From assembly GCF_018139545.1 (NCBI RefSeq), contig NZ_JAGSPJ010000001.1, forward strand, positions 548,566 to 612,565: a DNA stretch of 64,000 nt, given 5' to 3'. The position numbers and the translations under genes are program-made. The notes below the pieces were generated by a model. That model worked only from the letters and a program-made list of their open reading frames with translations. It searched no databases and was not told the origin of the DNA. Each line of letters opens with the position of its first letter. The stretch's first letter is position 1. This document shows positions 8,701-16,736 of this stretch, piece after piece. Source of the DNA: Affinundibacterium fentianense. GTDB lineage: Bacteria > Pseudomonadota > Gammaproteobacteria > Burkholderiales > Burkholderiaceae_D.

Positions 8701-11700
8701 GCCACCAAATATCGTGTCATTGCCTTCGCCGCCGATCAGGAAATCATCGCCAGCATCACCTTGCAAGAAATCATCACCGATATTACCGACTAAAGTATCA
8801 TTTCCGCGCAAGCCGACAATCGTGTCATCAAGACTCGTTCCCCGAATCGTGTCATTACCGTTAGTGCAGGTCAGTTTCGTAATGAGGAAATCACGCAAGG
8901 TCAATTTATCACCATTGTCGAATTGAATTTCCGAGTTCAAATACGCCTGGTCACCTGCCCGACTATAAGCAGTGAAAAAGATAGAACTATTATTTCGGGT
9001 GTCTGTGATCGTGACATCGTCACCTTCTCGTGTAATAGATAAGTTATCTCGCTCGATACCCGCGCCGAAACGTATGATGGATTTCCCGGTAAGATCAATT
9101 ACTGTATCTGCGCCCCAATTTAATTCAAATTGATAGAAATCATTTCCAGTTTCACCTTTCAACACATCGTTGCCTAAACCGCCGATCAGGAAATCATCGC
9201 CAGCAGCACCTTCGAGCAGATCGTCACCATCAAATCCGTTAAGAACATCATTGCCGATGAAGCCTCGCAGATAATCCTTCTGTGAGTTTCCAATCAAAGA
9301 CAATGCCTGAATGTCATTGGCGTTCATTGAAGATCCATTGGAGAACATGATCTCGCTAATCATCGAATTCCAATTCGAATCATCCAAATTGTTGAATGCA
9401 TTTTTGATACGAAGCGAATCATTATTTCCTATGATAGAAATCTGCAAATCAGAGCCGATTCTCCTAAACGTAAGATCAGTGCTTACGAGCGATCCAAGAA
9501 TTAATAATCTATCTACATGATCGACAGTTTCGTTATAACTTTCGATTCTATCCTTCCCACTTCCTAATCCCCATGCATACACATTATCTCCACTCCCACC
9601 ACTCAAAATATCGTCGCCAGAGCCTCCCCAAAGAAAATCGTTACCATTTTCTCCAAAAAGCGAATCATTACCATTTCCTGTAAGAATAAAGTCGTCGCCA
9701 TCATCACCTCGGACTAATTCGCTTAATATGTTCCTGATTAAAATATCATTTCGTTTCGAAGATTGAGTAGAGGACTGTGTAACTTCATTAAATTTGACAG
9801 TCCATTCAGTCATCTCTTGGGAAAATGATTCCACTTGAGAACTCGAAAAGCTCATCAATTGCTTAAAGATAAAAATTTTGGCGTCCCACCCCATCTCCAA
9901 TAATGACTTTGAACCAACTGAACTCACAAACTCAAGTAGATCAACAATACCCTCTCGCCCTTTCTGACTTATCTCAGCTAAAAAACGGCCCTCAATTTTT
10001 TCATTAGAGAAGTCTCCCTCAATAATCGACGAGTCCATAATATCCAAATAACCACGCATTCTAGTTTGGGGAAGCAATGATTCGTAAATATCTGACTTTA
10101 AACGATCGTATGCCAACTCTATCGATGCAATTTGCGCCCCGGTAAGAGTAACCGACAGTGCCCCAGAGGAAGGTGTAAGATATTCGAATCGAGCCTCCCC
10201 CGTCGGCCCGCCGTATGAAAATCCCATAAATCGTTCCACAACACCGAGTTTTCGCATAAAACTCTCATAATCAGCATTGCCGGGAAGGTAAGTGGCTAAA
10301 TGGTAGCTTAACGAGACACCGCTTTCTGACAAATCAAGAGCTTGTTGCCGATAAGACTTCATATCAGAAGTATCAGCCCACAATTGAATGAATTGATCTA
10401 GGTAATCGATCTGAAGACTGCGAGTTGTGAGGTTTGAATAAATTTGGACAAAATCTCCCAAACTAGACGATAAACTTATTGACTCACGCAGATTCCTGAC
10501 ACGACCAGAGCCAAAGAGATCAGGCAACGATTCTGCTTGCGAAGTAAGTGGAATCGCGTCGACAAATTTTCTATAGAACGTATCAACTAGTAGGTCTAAA
10601 TTCGCAACTGCTGAGGTCGTTTCACTCAACTGCCCAGCTGATCCACTTGTACGTGTAAAGGTTCCAGTTGCAGTCTGAACATTTCCATTGCCAAGATCAA
10701 GTCGACCACCAATCGAACTAACATTAATCGAAGACACTCCTATCTCAGCGAGCGTGCTCAATTCCTCAATTTGACTTACCCCATCTTGATTTAAATCCCG
10801 CCATACTCGCAAATTCTTAAATTCCGCATCGTCCGCATCAATTTTGCTATCACCATTCGCATCCAAGTCAGACAAAGCGTCAAACCCGTTCTGAGCAAAT
10901 TCCCCATTCTTTTTTAGTGTATCTACTCCCAAAAGCTCCCGACCAGAATCGATACTGCCATTTCCATTTTTGTCGATTGCTAACCAACCATCATCAGGTT
11001 TGATCCAACCACTACCAGTCTTGATACCATCGTTATTGTGATCAAACAATATTATCGTTCCATCACGCGAAGATGTTGTTTCAATTCCATCACCATCTAA
11101 ATCTATAGCGAGAGGATCCCTTACCGGCGGACGTGTACCAGCAGACCCAGCGTTGCCAGCCCCGCCCCCCATACCACTCGCCCCCCATCCGCCACCAATT
11201 CCTCCAATCCCGCCCGCAGGTATTCTGAGCACTCTCGGGCCGCTTGCGATACGTTTTATATTTCCACTTTGAATACCTTTTGCTCGCACCCAATTTGGAA
11301 TCATAGCTGGTATCGCGGGAAGCATTCCGCCACTAGGCACAACGCCAGCATTCACCAACACTTTAGTCGCGAAAGTCGTACAATTGTTCATCCCCTCCAA
11401 ATTATAGGGGCCCGGATTCGCTTTAATTTTCTCGGCAAAATCAATAATTTTTTGGACTTGAGCGTCGGAAATTGAATACTCTTTCGAGAAGTCAGGATTA
11501 GGATGTAACGTATTGTCTTTAGTTTCGACCCTGCCTTCGGACCAAGGAGAAGGTGTCTGTCCGAAAAGAATATCATTTGGAGTAAAGCCGTAAGAATGAT
11601 CTACACCCTTGGAGTCGGTAACAACAACCCAAACGTGCCCAAACATAGTTCCATCAGTTCCTCGATTAATCTGATTTATTACAACTTTTGAATCTGGCAT
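2755..11700 (-). CDS. Giant RTX protein with N-terminal cysteine-peptidase-like domain, type I secreted
   Basis: Predicted secreted calcium-binding protein of 2981 residues. In order: a ~135-residue N-terminal domain with GHVWVVV (H22) and NNCTTFATKVL (C107), resembling permuted NlpC/P60-type folds; a Gly-rich linker (about 155-190); acidic loops such as DLDGDG and DKNGNG (about 198-315); a mostly helical stretch (about 370-660); long blocks of GGxGxDxL RTX nonapeptides; three cadherin/dystroglycan-like domains (about 1847-1933, 2167-2262, 2265-2367; each ends in LPxWLSFN); four tandem 81-residue modules; and a C-terminal ~160-residue region without Gly repeats, expected to hold the secretion signal. 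ATG start with AAGGAAA upstream, 10 nt after the preceding gene, downstream of its ABC transporter and adaptor. The protein family type is secure; catalytic activity of the N-domain is inferred. Confidence 0.88.
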   Translation of the reverse strand: MPDSKVVINQINRGTDGTMFGHVWVVVTDSKGVDHSYGFTPNDILFGQTPSPWSEGRVETKDNTLHPNPDFSKEYSISDAQVQKIIDFAEKIKANPGPYNLEGMNNCTTFATKVLVNAGVVPSGGMLPAIPAMIPNWVRAKGIQSGNIKRIASGPRVLRIPAGGIGGIGGGWGASGMGGGAGNAGSAGTRPPVRDPLAIDLDGDGIETTSSRDGTIILFDHNNDGIKTGSGWIKPDDGWLAIDKNGNGSIDSGRELLGVDTLKKNGEFAQNGFDALSDLDANGDSKIDADDAEFKNLRVWRDLNQDGVSQIEELSTLAEIGVSSINVSSIGGRLDLGNGNVQTATGTFTRTSGSAGQLSETTSAVANLDLLVDTFYRKFVDAIPLTSQAESLPDLFGSGRVRNLRESISLSSSLGDFVQIYSNLTTRSLQIDYLDQFIQLWADTSDMKSYRQQALDLSESGVSLSYHLATYLPGNADYESFMRKLGVVERFMGFSYGGPTGEARFEYLTPSSGALSVTLTGAQIASIELAYDRLKSDIYESLLPQTRMRGYLDIMDSSIIEGDFSNEKIEGRFLAEISQKGREGIVDLLEFVSSVGSKSLLEMGWDAKIFIFKQLMSFSSSQVESFSQEMTEWTVKFNEVTQSSTQSSKRNDILIRNILSELVRGDDGDDFILTGNGNDSLFGENGNDFLWGGSGDDILSGGSGDNVYAWGLGSGKDRIESYNETVDHVDRLLILGSLVSTDLTFRRIGSDLQISIIGNNDSLRIKNAFNNLDDSNWNSMISEIMFSNGSSMNANDIQALSLIGNSQKDYLRGFIGNDVLNGFDGDDLLEGAAGDDFLIGGLGNDVLKGETGNDFYQFELNWGADTVIDLTGKSIIRFGAGIERDNLSITREGDDVTITDTRNNSSIFFTAYSRAGDQAYLNSEIQFDNGDKLTLRDFLITKLTCTNGNDTIRGTSLDDTIVGLRGNDTLVGNIGDDFLQGDAGDDFLIGGEGNDTIFGGSGNDILLGGSGNDTYRFGRNQGSDFVIDRTAGVGVGGEDKIVLDADVLPVNVSLYRTSSVNSAYYNANNVDDLILVIDGSNEQLCIADYFSTTEDMAVESIVFGNGVVWTKADILTKLINQSGTVSNFTATTGDDTFTVDHSLDQVSGERGGHDRIVSSVSYELPNNLVADIELSGVLNLNASSWGSGAITGNSGDNILRKNGLGDFYYDHATLTGGKGNDLYFARGFMDRNGAKLDEINADKINDTVIENANEGYDTITTTAYNATLPANVEKLVVSGEGMYAWYFPTSTYIVNHFNGNELDNVIDASGISSGNPIIDGGLGKDTMIGGGGDDTFIVDNVDDIVIETLLTNRSDSLSAFKGDTIESSVSYALPANVENLSLTGTNAINGTGNELSNRLDGSKNSAINHLSGGLGDDTYIVDVNDVIHENVGEGNDTVAFNKPGNYKLSDYQQIENIALEDWAYELNGPNSITGNASDNIITGNSTSNTLIGGAGNDVIYDCSKEGSRKIDSYQYGLVNDQDQLIGGLGNDTLVSYSGADTLDGGEGDDSLYGGKGDTTFVFGHGYGHDRLISDSGDWGANSAGDRVAFTLDVHANEVLFSRNGTTLSVGLQGSADVFDIDNFFVDQSSLQLTNTIEKIVFADGSYWDSSTIVSRLLSGNANSPTSGNDLIAGSGGDDVIDSLDGNDVIQGDSGNDTLNGNRGDDKIFGGLGNDTLIGGIGNDVLVGGSGADIYRFSRGFGQDFVEEQGTPSATELDTIIFDNTILPADVRVEFGIGESESAIYLKIRNTEDQIILRSSESKTPWSTYYLYQNGVERVQFADGTIWNVQDLLDKATANINHAPYVTNGIRDQAGKNGGAFNFTIPSNSFSDMDVGDTLNYSATLADGTPLPAWLSFNATTKTFSGILNATDTIYLQVSVEDSGKLKTSTTFSIYLDQDQTISGTSANDTLRGGIGNDTIYGLAGNDTLYGGYGKDTFVGGAGDDYYSIEDEGDVIVENLNEGDDFVRSNVSYTLSDNVERLALDGGSDLSATGNALNNGLWGNEGSNVLTGARGNDYLSGGLGNDIYVYNRGDGQDTVDNKDLLTATDVVRFAGNIVDTDVLAFKSGNTLFLKIKGTTDQIGISNYYAANTTLNGEAADYKIDKVEFSNAVTWNQVMIQTMVDRATNNKAPTIATAVPNQTTIVGTVYSFTVPVNTIVDTDVGDSVTYSLKMQDGSALPSWLSFNSSTRVLSGTAAAGNVGALNLTLWGTDNYGLAIGQSLKMTVSAANRTPVLATPLVDQTAALSTAFTYTVPSTSFTDPDAGDVLGYTATLADGSALPSWLSFNTSTRTFSGTPSAVGTISVKVTAKDAGNLSASDVFDLVVSVTNLNLTGTSGADTLTGGAGNDTLSGLAGNDKLTGNAGNDVLDGGAGTDTLIGGLGDDTYVVDVVTDVVTENLNEGTDTIKSGVTLTLPANVENLILTGTTAINGTGNALPNTITGNSAINTLDGGAGADTLIGGAGNDIYVIDNIGDLITENSGEGTDQVNSSVSYTLSANVENLTLTGTASINGTGNALANTLTGNAGNNILDGGTGADNMIGGAGDDTYIVDNTADVVTEAASAGTDLVQSSISYILGTNIENLTLTGSAAINATGNTVANILVGNSGNNILDGGTGADTMSGGAGNDIYIIDNASDVATENTGEGNDQVKSSVTYTLIANLEALLLTGTTAINGTGNTLDNLLTGNSGNNVLNGAAGNDILQGAAGDDTLTDTAGNNIFDGGAGIDVIAAGVGNDFIAGGLGNDTITTSTGTDVIAFNRGDGMDIVNASTGKDNTLSLGKGIKYADLLFKKSGNDLILVTGTSEQVTMKDWYANVNNHSIANLQVVIEGTTDYNAASTNKLNNKKIEQFNFDGLVTKFDQARAANPSLTSWALSASLLEFYLNSSDTAAMGGDLAYQYTKTGSLSGFTMAPALNLVSSAQFGTVNQTLQPVANLKDATVSLV
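3520..4490 (-). repeat. Four tandem 243-bp modules inside the RTX gene
   Basis: The encoded unit of about 81 residues (GGAGNDxYxxDN ... NVENLTLTGTxAINGTGN ... LDGGxGAD) occurs four times in succession near the C-terminus. The copies differ by many substitutions, so they are old duplications. One or two further diverged copies lie upstream in the gene (around 5500-5700 and 7380-7700). Confidence 0.8.
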
Positions 11701-11710
11701 TTCATTTTCC

Positions 11711-12232
11711 TTAATAATTTTTCACTTCAATTGATCTGATAAATTTGCGCTCAATAATGGTTACGTCAATTTCAGGCCTTGATTTTGACAATGCAACTAC
11801 TTGAAATATCACTCTGAATCTTGGTTTTTTATTCTTACAATTAAAGTAAATTTCCAATTCGGTCCGATCATGGTCTGAAAGTGAATTCGTAAAATCACAA
11901 GGAAAAAGGGCTACTTTGACTACTTTATCAAACAACGGACTACGAACAGTCTGATCTGGAATTTCAATCAAAGTACAATCGCTTTCAGAACCAAACCAAC
12001 TTACAATTCCGCATTTTGAGTCACCATCTCGAACCGCAGAAACACCAAAATTATTTTCGAGGTCTTGCTTATTCAGCTGCGCGTTAACGATAAAGACAAG
12101 ATTTTTTGATAAATCTGAAGGGGTTGACGCAACAAAACCAGAAAAAACAATAAACATCACAGATATAAAAATCACAAAAAAAATTAACCAAAAACCTATT
12201 TTTTTCATTGAATCTAATGTAGCAACCTTCAT
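11711..12232 (-). CDS. Small membrane-anchored protein between the adaptor and RTX genes
   Basis: Not recognised. The reading frame is open from 12313, but the likely start is the ATG at 12230-12232 (MKVATLDSMKKIGF) or the next one at 12208. It has one N-terminal transmembrane segment (WLIFFVIFISVMFIVFSGF), then about 135 residues expected outside the membrane with four cysteines (CGIVSW, CTLIE, PCDF, NCKNK). It ends 10 nt before the RTX start codon, and its stop adjoins the RTX ribosome binding site, so the two are probably translated together. A job tied to the RTX protein (immunity, chaperone or secretion accessory) is inferred only from position. Confidence 0.6.
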   Translation of the reverse strand: MKVATLDSMKKIGFWLIFFVIFISVMFIVFSGFVASTPSDLSKNLVFIVNAQLNKQDLENNFGVSAVRDGDSKCGIVSWFGSESDCTLIEIPDQTVRSPLFDKVVKVALFPCDFTNSLSDHDRTELEIYFNCKNKKPRFRVIFQVVALSKSRPEIDVTIIERKFIRSIEVKNY

Positions 12233-12380
12233 GAAAACACAAAGTTTAGTTATTAAATTTATCATCATATATCCCAAAACCTTAAAAATATTTACCTTAC
12301 GATAAAACAGCATGTACTATTTTCAAGCATCTTCATTTGCTTGGCTTCATCGCAGTCAATGCGAATAGCACGCGAATATT

Positions 12381-13820
12381 TCAACGCTCCCGCCCAGCCT
12401 CATTCACCGTTTTTTGCACAGGCGATAACAAATACTCCAGCACACTACGCCTTCCCTGATTGATCTCCGCCACAATTTGCATACCTGCATTCAACTGGTA
12501 CTTCTTGCCTTGTGCATCGATCAAACTTTGTTGATCCAACTGGATGCGTGCTTTGTAGGTGGCTGTCACGCTCGCATTGTTTTCATTCGTTCCTGTCGCA
12601 TTACTATTGCTAGCTGCAGTATTGGGCTTGTTAACTTCCGTGGCATCGGCACTGAGATGGGTTAGCTTGCCGCTTAACATGCCGAAGCGTTGAAACGGAT
12701 AGGTGACGACTTTGATTTGGACTTTTTGACCCACTTCCACAAAGCCAACGTCTTCGTTTTTGATACTGACATCGGCATACAGTTGTTCGCCTTTGGGAAC
12801 GAGCGTCATGACGACACTGCCGGGTTGCACCACTGCGCCAACCGTGGTGGTGGCGATGTCTTTGATGGTGCCGTCTTGGGGGGCCTTGAGTTCCATCAAG
12901 CCTTGTTTGTAATTGCTTTTGTCTAATGTGGGTTGGAGTTGACCGATCTTTTGTTGAAGGTCGGCGAGTTCTTTTTGTAGTTCAGATTGGTAGGTGCTTT
13001 TGATTTGTGTGAGGCGTTTTTGTTGGGCGCTGATGGTGGCATTGAGAGCGGCTACTGTGGCTTGCTGGGCGTCGAGATTTTTTTGTGTTTCGATAGCGGC
13101 GCGCTGTTTTTCTGCGCTTTGTGAATTGGCGACGATGCCTTCTTTTTCTAATTCGGCATAGGCGTCAGCAGTCTTTTTATGGGAAGGTAAGATTTGTTCG
13201 TATTTGCTTAAAATCTCTAGCGCGCTTTTACGTTCGTGTTCGGCTTTTTGAAGTAGAGAGAGTTCTTGATCGAGATTATCGCGTAGAGTTTTTCTGTGGG
13301 CTAGATATTGGTTATGGATTTGATTGAAGAGCGCATTGTCGTCTCCTGCTTTGCTTTGCATAGCTTGATCATTGAGTTCAGCTTGTAGTCGGCGCACTTG
13401 CATTTGTTGGGTGCGCAGGTCATTGCTGATGCTGCTTTGATCGGCGTTGGCTAAGGTGGTATCTAAACGTGCAATGACTTGCCCTGCTTTGACATTGTCG
13501 CCTTCATTGACCAGAAGTTCTTTGATGATGCCAGATTCAGCGGGTTGTACGATTTTGACTAGGGTTTGTGGGACTAATTTGCCTTCGCTACTGGCAATGA
13601 TGTCGAGCTTGCCAAAGGCTGCCCAGATGATGAGGATGAAGACTAGTATCGATACTGACCATAGGACGATGCGACCTGTTTGACTAGGCGGATTATTTTG
13701 AATAAGTTGTAGTGGGTCGTGCCAGCGCGTGGGTGGGCGTAATTGGATAACTTGGGCGCTTAGTGTTGCTGGCGCAGCTTGCACATCTTGCGCTGGGTTA
13801 TTGGTATTTGCTTGTTTCAT
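12381..13820 (-). CDS. Type I secretion membrane-fusion (adaptor) protein, HlyD family
   Basis: Periplasmic adaptor linking the inner-membrane ABC exporter to an outer-membrane TolC-type channel. The 479 residues have a cytoplasmic N-terminus, one transmembrane helix (about 50-70, LWSVSILVFILIIWAAF), a split biotinyl-lipoyl domain (IVQPAESGIIKELLVNEGDNVKAGQVIARLDT, here in part; second half ELKAPQDGTIKD), and a long coiled-coil hairpin (about 130-310). It ends in the conserved C-terminal beta domain (NAGMQIVAEINQGRRSVLEYLLSP). It lies 76 bp downstream of the ABC transporter gene in the same direction. The cognate TolC-like protein is not in the window. Confidence 0.93.
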   Translation of the reverse strand: MKQANTNNPAQDVQAAPATLSAQVIQLRPPTRWHDPLQLIQNNPPSQTGRIVLWSVSILVFILIIWAAFGKLDIIASSEGKLVPQTLVKIVQPAESGIIKELLVNEGDNVKAGQVIARLDTTLANADQSSISNDLRTQQMQVRRLQAELNDQAMQSKAGDDNALFNQIHNQYLAHRKTLRDNLDQELSLLQKAEHERKSALEILSKYEQILPSHKKTADAYAELEKEGIVANSQSAEKQRAAIETQKNLDAQQATVAALNATISAQQKRLTQIKSTYQSELQKELADLQQKIGQLQPTLDKSNYKQGLMELKAPQDGTIKDIATTTVGAVVQPGSVVMTLVPKGEQLYADVSIKNEDVGFVEVGQKVQIKVVTYPFQRFGMLSGKLTHLSADATEVNKPNTAASNSNATGTNENNASVTATYKARIQLDQQSLIDAQGKKYQLNAGMQIVAEINQGRRSVLEYLLSPVQKTVNEAGRER

Positions 13821-13896
13821 TTTTTACCGTATTAATTCTTATGTTTATTGTGCACGTCACATCTTTATTCGCGGCCAATCCAATTAAGTAGATGCT

Positions 13897-16053
13897 CTAA
13901 GCATTGCTACCGACTGCTGGTGCTAATGCGACACGTTGTGCTCCCTGTGCACCCAGTCGATACACAGCGTCAACATGCAAACCTTTGGGTAAGCCGTGCG
14001 TAATGAAGAGCATAGTCACTTTGCCGCGCAGGCCGTTGATAGTTTGCGCGAAGTGCTCTGCCGTATTGATATCGAGTGCACTGGTGGCTTCGTCGAAGAC
14101 TAAGATACTGGGGCGTTTGAGTAAGGCTCGGGCGATGGCGATGCGTTGTTTTTGTCCGCCAGATAAGCCAGCACCGCGTTCGCCGATTTCGGTTTGGTAG
14201 CCTTTCGGTAAAGCTTCAATGGTTTGATGGATCTCGGCCATTTTGCAGGCAGCAGCGATTTGCTCGAAACTGGCATCTGGACTGGCCATTTGTAGATTGT
14301 CGTAAATGGTACCGGAGAATAAGGTGGTCTCTTGGGGCACCACGCCAAAGTGAGCGCGTAACTCGTTGGCAGATAAATAGCGGATATCGACGCCATCTAC
14401 CAAGATGCGCCCGGCAGTTGGTTGGTAGAAGCCTTGCAGTAGTTTGGCGAGCGTGCTTTTGCCACAACCGGATGGTCCCATGATGCCGATGGTTTGACCG
14501 GGTTCTACTGTCAGGCTGAGATTGTCATAGACCAAGGGTAATTCTTCAGCGTATTTGAAGGCGATTTGTTCTATCTGCACTTTGCCACTCTTTTTACCGT
14601 CACGGCTTGGCACCATGGAATAAGGCTCTGTAGGCGCGTTCATCAAATCGCCCAAACGATCCACCGATAAACGGGCTTGTTGAAATTGCTGCCATAAACC
14701 GACCAAGCGCAACATCGGTTGTGATAAACGTCCTGAGAACATTTGGAAGGCGACCAGCATCCCTATCGTGAACTCAGTGCTATGCATGACGGTGTAGGCA
14801 CCTATCGCGAGGATAAACAGGGTCATGATTTGCTCTAATAGATTGGAGACGGTGTTATAGGTATTAGCGAGTTGTTTGGTGTCGAAACCAGCTTGCAGAT
14901 AGCTGGCTAGATAGCCGCTGTATTTGCTATTCAATTGGGGTTCTAGTTGCAGTGATTTGACCGTTTCTAAGCCGACGATGTATTCAGTCATAAAAGCTTG
15001 ATTGCGGGCACCGAGTTGAAATTGTTGTTGTAACTTGGTTTGAAACATCGGGGCGACGATGGCGCTGAGCGTCACAATCACGGCGAGTATGGCTAACACG
15101 ATCAAAGTCAAGGTCACGCTGTAATAGAACATGATCGCCACGAAGATCAATAAAAACGGCAGATCGAGAATGATCGTCACCGCAGCACTGGCGATAAATT
15201 CTCGTATGGTTTCTACACCGTGCATACGGGCAGCAATCACACCGGTGGAACGGTGCTGAAAGTACAGTGGTGGGAGTTTGAACAGGCGTTCAAATACGGC
15301 AGAACCTAAAACCGCATCGACTCGATTGCCAGTGTGCAGCACTAAGTATTGTCGCAACCACGATAAGCCTGCGGAGAAAATCATAAAAACTAACATGCCG
15401 ATGGCAATCACGATCAGCGTACTTTGAGTGCGATGAACGACGACTTTGTCGATGATAGCTTGGGTGAAAAGTGGTGTTGCTAGTGCGATGAGTTGAATCA
15501 CTAAAGAGGCCAGCAAGATTTCTTGCCAGAGTTTTTTGTGTTTTAAGAGTTCGGGGATAAACCAACTAAAGCCAAATCGTCGCGCTTGGCGTTCTTGTTC
15601 TGCGCTGTCGGCGTCGATACCGGAATCTATTTTTGGAGTAACACGGGTGATTTGGCCGGTATAGCGTAATTGAAATTGCTCTAGCGTGATGGTTCGTGGA
15701 GCGCTGTCGGTTTGCTCCACCACCAACACATGCGTGCGGTCGGCTTGCAGAATTAAGGCCGGTGAGATGAGATTGCTTGAACTAGCTACCGTACTGCTTT
15801 CAAGTTCTGACGACATCGGCGCACGACACCAGGTAATGAGCGGAAAGGATTCTTGGTGCAGTTTTTTGGCAGCGCATTTGTGAGTGCTGGCTGTTAGACC
15901 CGTTTCATCCAAAGCATGATGCAAGGCCTGATTACTATAAGGAGCTGCACATTGCTGTTGCGCAAGTTCTAAGGAAAATGGCTTGCGGTGCAAGGCACAG
16001 AGACCTTGTAATGCCCAAAAAAAAGAAGTCTGATTCAGTTCTTGATAATTCAT
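13897..16053 (-). CDS. Type I secretion ABC transporter, HlyB family (peptidase-like N-domain, membrane domain, ATPase)
   Basis: Inner-membrane ABC exporter expected to power secretion of the adjacent RTX protein. The 718 residues comprise an N-terminal C39-like domain (about 1-135) without a convincing catalytic Cys/His pair, i.e. a substrate-docking domain as in HlyB. Six transmembrane helices follow (about 170-440), then a nucleotide-binding domain with Walker A GPSGCGKST (about 510), signature LSGGQKQR, Walker B ILVFDEATSALD and the H-loop FITHGL. It is first in the apparent transcription unit HlyB-HlyD-membrane protein-RTX. No strong ribosome binding site is seen. GC content is higher than in the small genes to its right. 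Confidence 0.94.
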   Translation of the reverse strand: MNYQELNQTSFFWALQGLCALHRKPFSLELAQQQCAAPYSNQALHHALDETGLTASTHKCAAKKLHQESFPLITWCRAPMSSELESSTVASSSNLISPALILQADRTHVLVVEQTDSAPRTITLEQFQLRYTGQITRVTPKIDSGIDADSAEQERQARRFGFSWFIPELLKHKKLWQEILLASLVIQLIALATPLFTQAIIDKVVVHRTQSTLIVIAIGMLVFMIFSAGLSWLRQYLVLHTGNRVDAVLGSAVFERLFKLPPLYFQHRSTGVIAARMHGVETIREFIASAAVTIILDLPFLLIFVAIMFYYSVTLTLIVLAILAVIVTLSAIVAPMFQTKLQQQFQLGARNQAFMTEYIVGLETVKSLQLEPQLNSKYSGYLASYLQAGFDTKQLANTYNTVSNLLEQIMTLFILAIGAYTVMHSTEFTIGMLVAFQMFSGRLSQPMLRLVGLWQQFQQARLSVDRLGDLMNAPTEPYSMVPSRDGKKSGKVQIEQIAFKYAEELPLVYDNLSLTVEPGQTIGIMGPSGCGKSTLAKLLQGFYQPTAGRILVDGVDIRYLSANELRAHFGVVPQETTLFSGTIYDNLQMASPDASFEQIAAACKMAEIHQTIEALPKGYQTEIGERGAGLSGGQKQRIAIARALLKRPSILVFDEATSALDINTAEHFAQTINGLRGKVTMLFITHGLPKGLHVDAVYRLGAQGAQRVALAPAVGSNA

Positions 16054-16249
16054 CGCTATTAAATTCGTTACAACTAGTTACAATCACGAACATGACGTTA
16101 TAGCAATGCAATTTTTTTATCAATAGCAATCTGATATTATTTCTAGGAAATTTTGAAATTTAAATTCTTTATCAAGTTTTATTCATCACAATCAGCAAAA
16201 AAAATGATGCCATAAACTGTTTTGTGACTTTAAAAAAGCCCTCTGAAAA

Positions 16250-16280
16250 AGTGGCACAGTCATTGAACGACTGTGCCACT
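16250..16280 (-). terminator. Rho-independent terminator after the small secreted protein gene
   Basis: A perfect 12-bp stem (16250-16261 with 16269-16280, 7-nt loop) is followed on the minus strand by TTTTTCAGAGGGCTTTTTT. It separates the gene at 16291-16617 from the type I secretion genes downstream. Confidence 0.8.
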
Positions 16281-16290
16281 CTACTCCATT

Positions 16291-16617
16291 TCAGTTACAG
16301 TTTCTCAAATCAAGAATCTTAAAATCAGATAGTTTCACCCAACCAATTGTCTTGATTGGAGCATCCTCAACTCCGGGCACAGTAGCAAGTTGTACAAAAC
16401 CATTAGCTTCAGCCTTGATGGTAAATGCATCGAAAGTTGTGAGAACTTGCTTTTCGCTTGGCGCAGGAGTTGGCGAAATGTAGATGGGTTTGATAAATTC
16501 TAATCGACCACCTTTACCCGGTTTCGATTTTGGATAGACACATTGCCCCACGTTTGATGCGGCAAAAACTTGACTGCAAGCCGCAAGCAATGCAATTGAG
16601 AGAACGATTGAACGCAT
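16291..16617 (-). CDS. Small exported protein, SH3-like
   Basis: A 108-residue protein with a clear Sec signal peptide (MRSIVLSIALLAACSQVFAA). The ATG at 16615-16617 is chosen because AAAGG lies six bases upstream; an in-frame GTG further up lacks one. The mature part has two cysteines (GQCVYP and a C-terminal NCN), and its pattern (FTIKAEANGFVQLATVPG ... IGWVKLSDF) recalls bacterial SH3 domains. The SH3 comparison is tentative. Same strand as the GYF-domain gene upstream; function unknown. Confidence 0.65.
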   Translation of the reverse strand: MRSIVLSIALLAACSQVFAASNVGQCVYPKSKPGKGGRLEFIKPIYISPTPAPSEKQVLTTFDAFTIKAEANGFVQLATVPGVEDAPIKTIGWVKLSDFKILDLRNCN

Positions 16618-16736
16618 TTTTATACCTTTCACATTTGTTTAAAAAAATTGACCAAAGTTTTTTGGTCGAGAGGCAGCGGAAATTTGAGTAAGTCAAAAAT
16701 ACAATTAACTCAATCAACCGCCATAGTTCTACACAC

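Noticed and set aside
3300..9720. Regular short repeats that could suggest a CRISPR array
   Set aside because: Period and content are those of protein-coding RTX nonapeptides; there are no constant repeats with unique spacers, and no cas genes.
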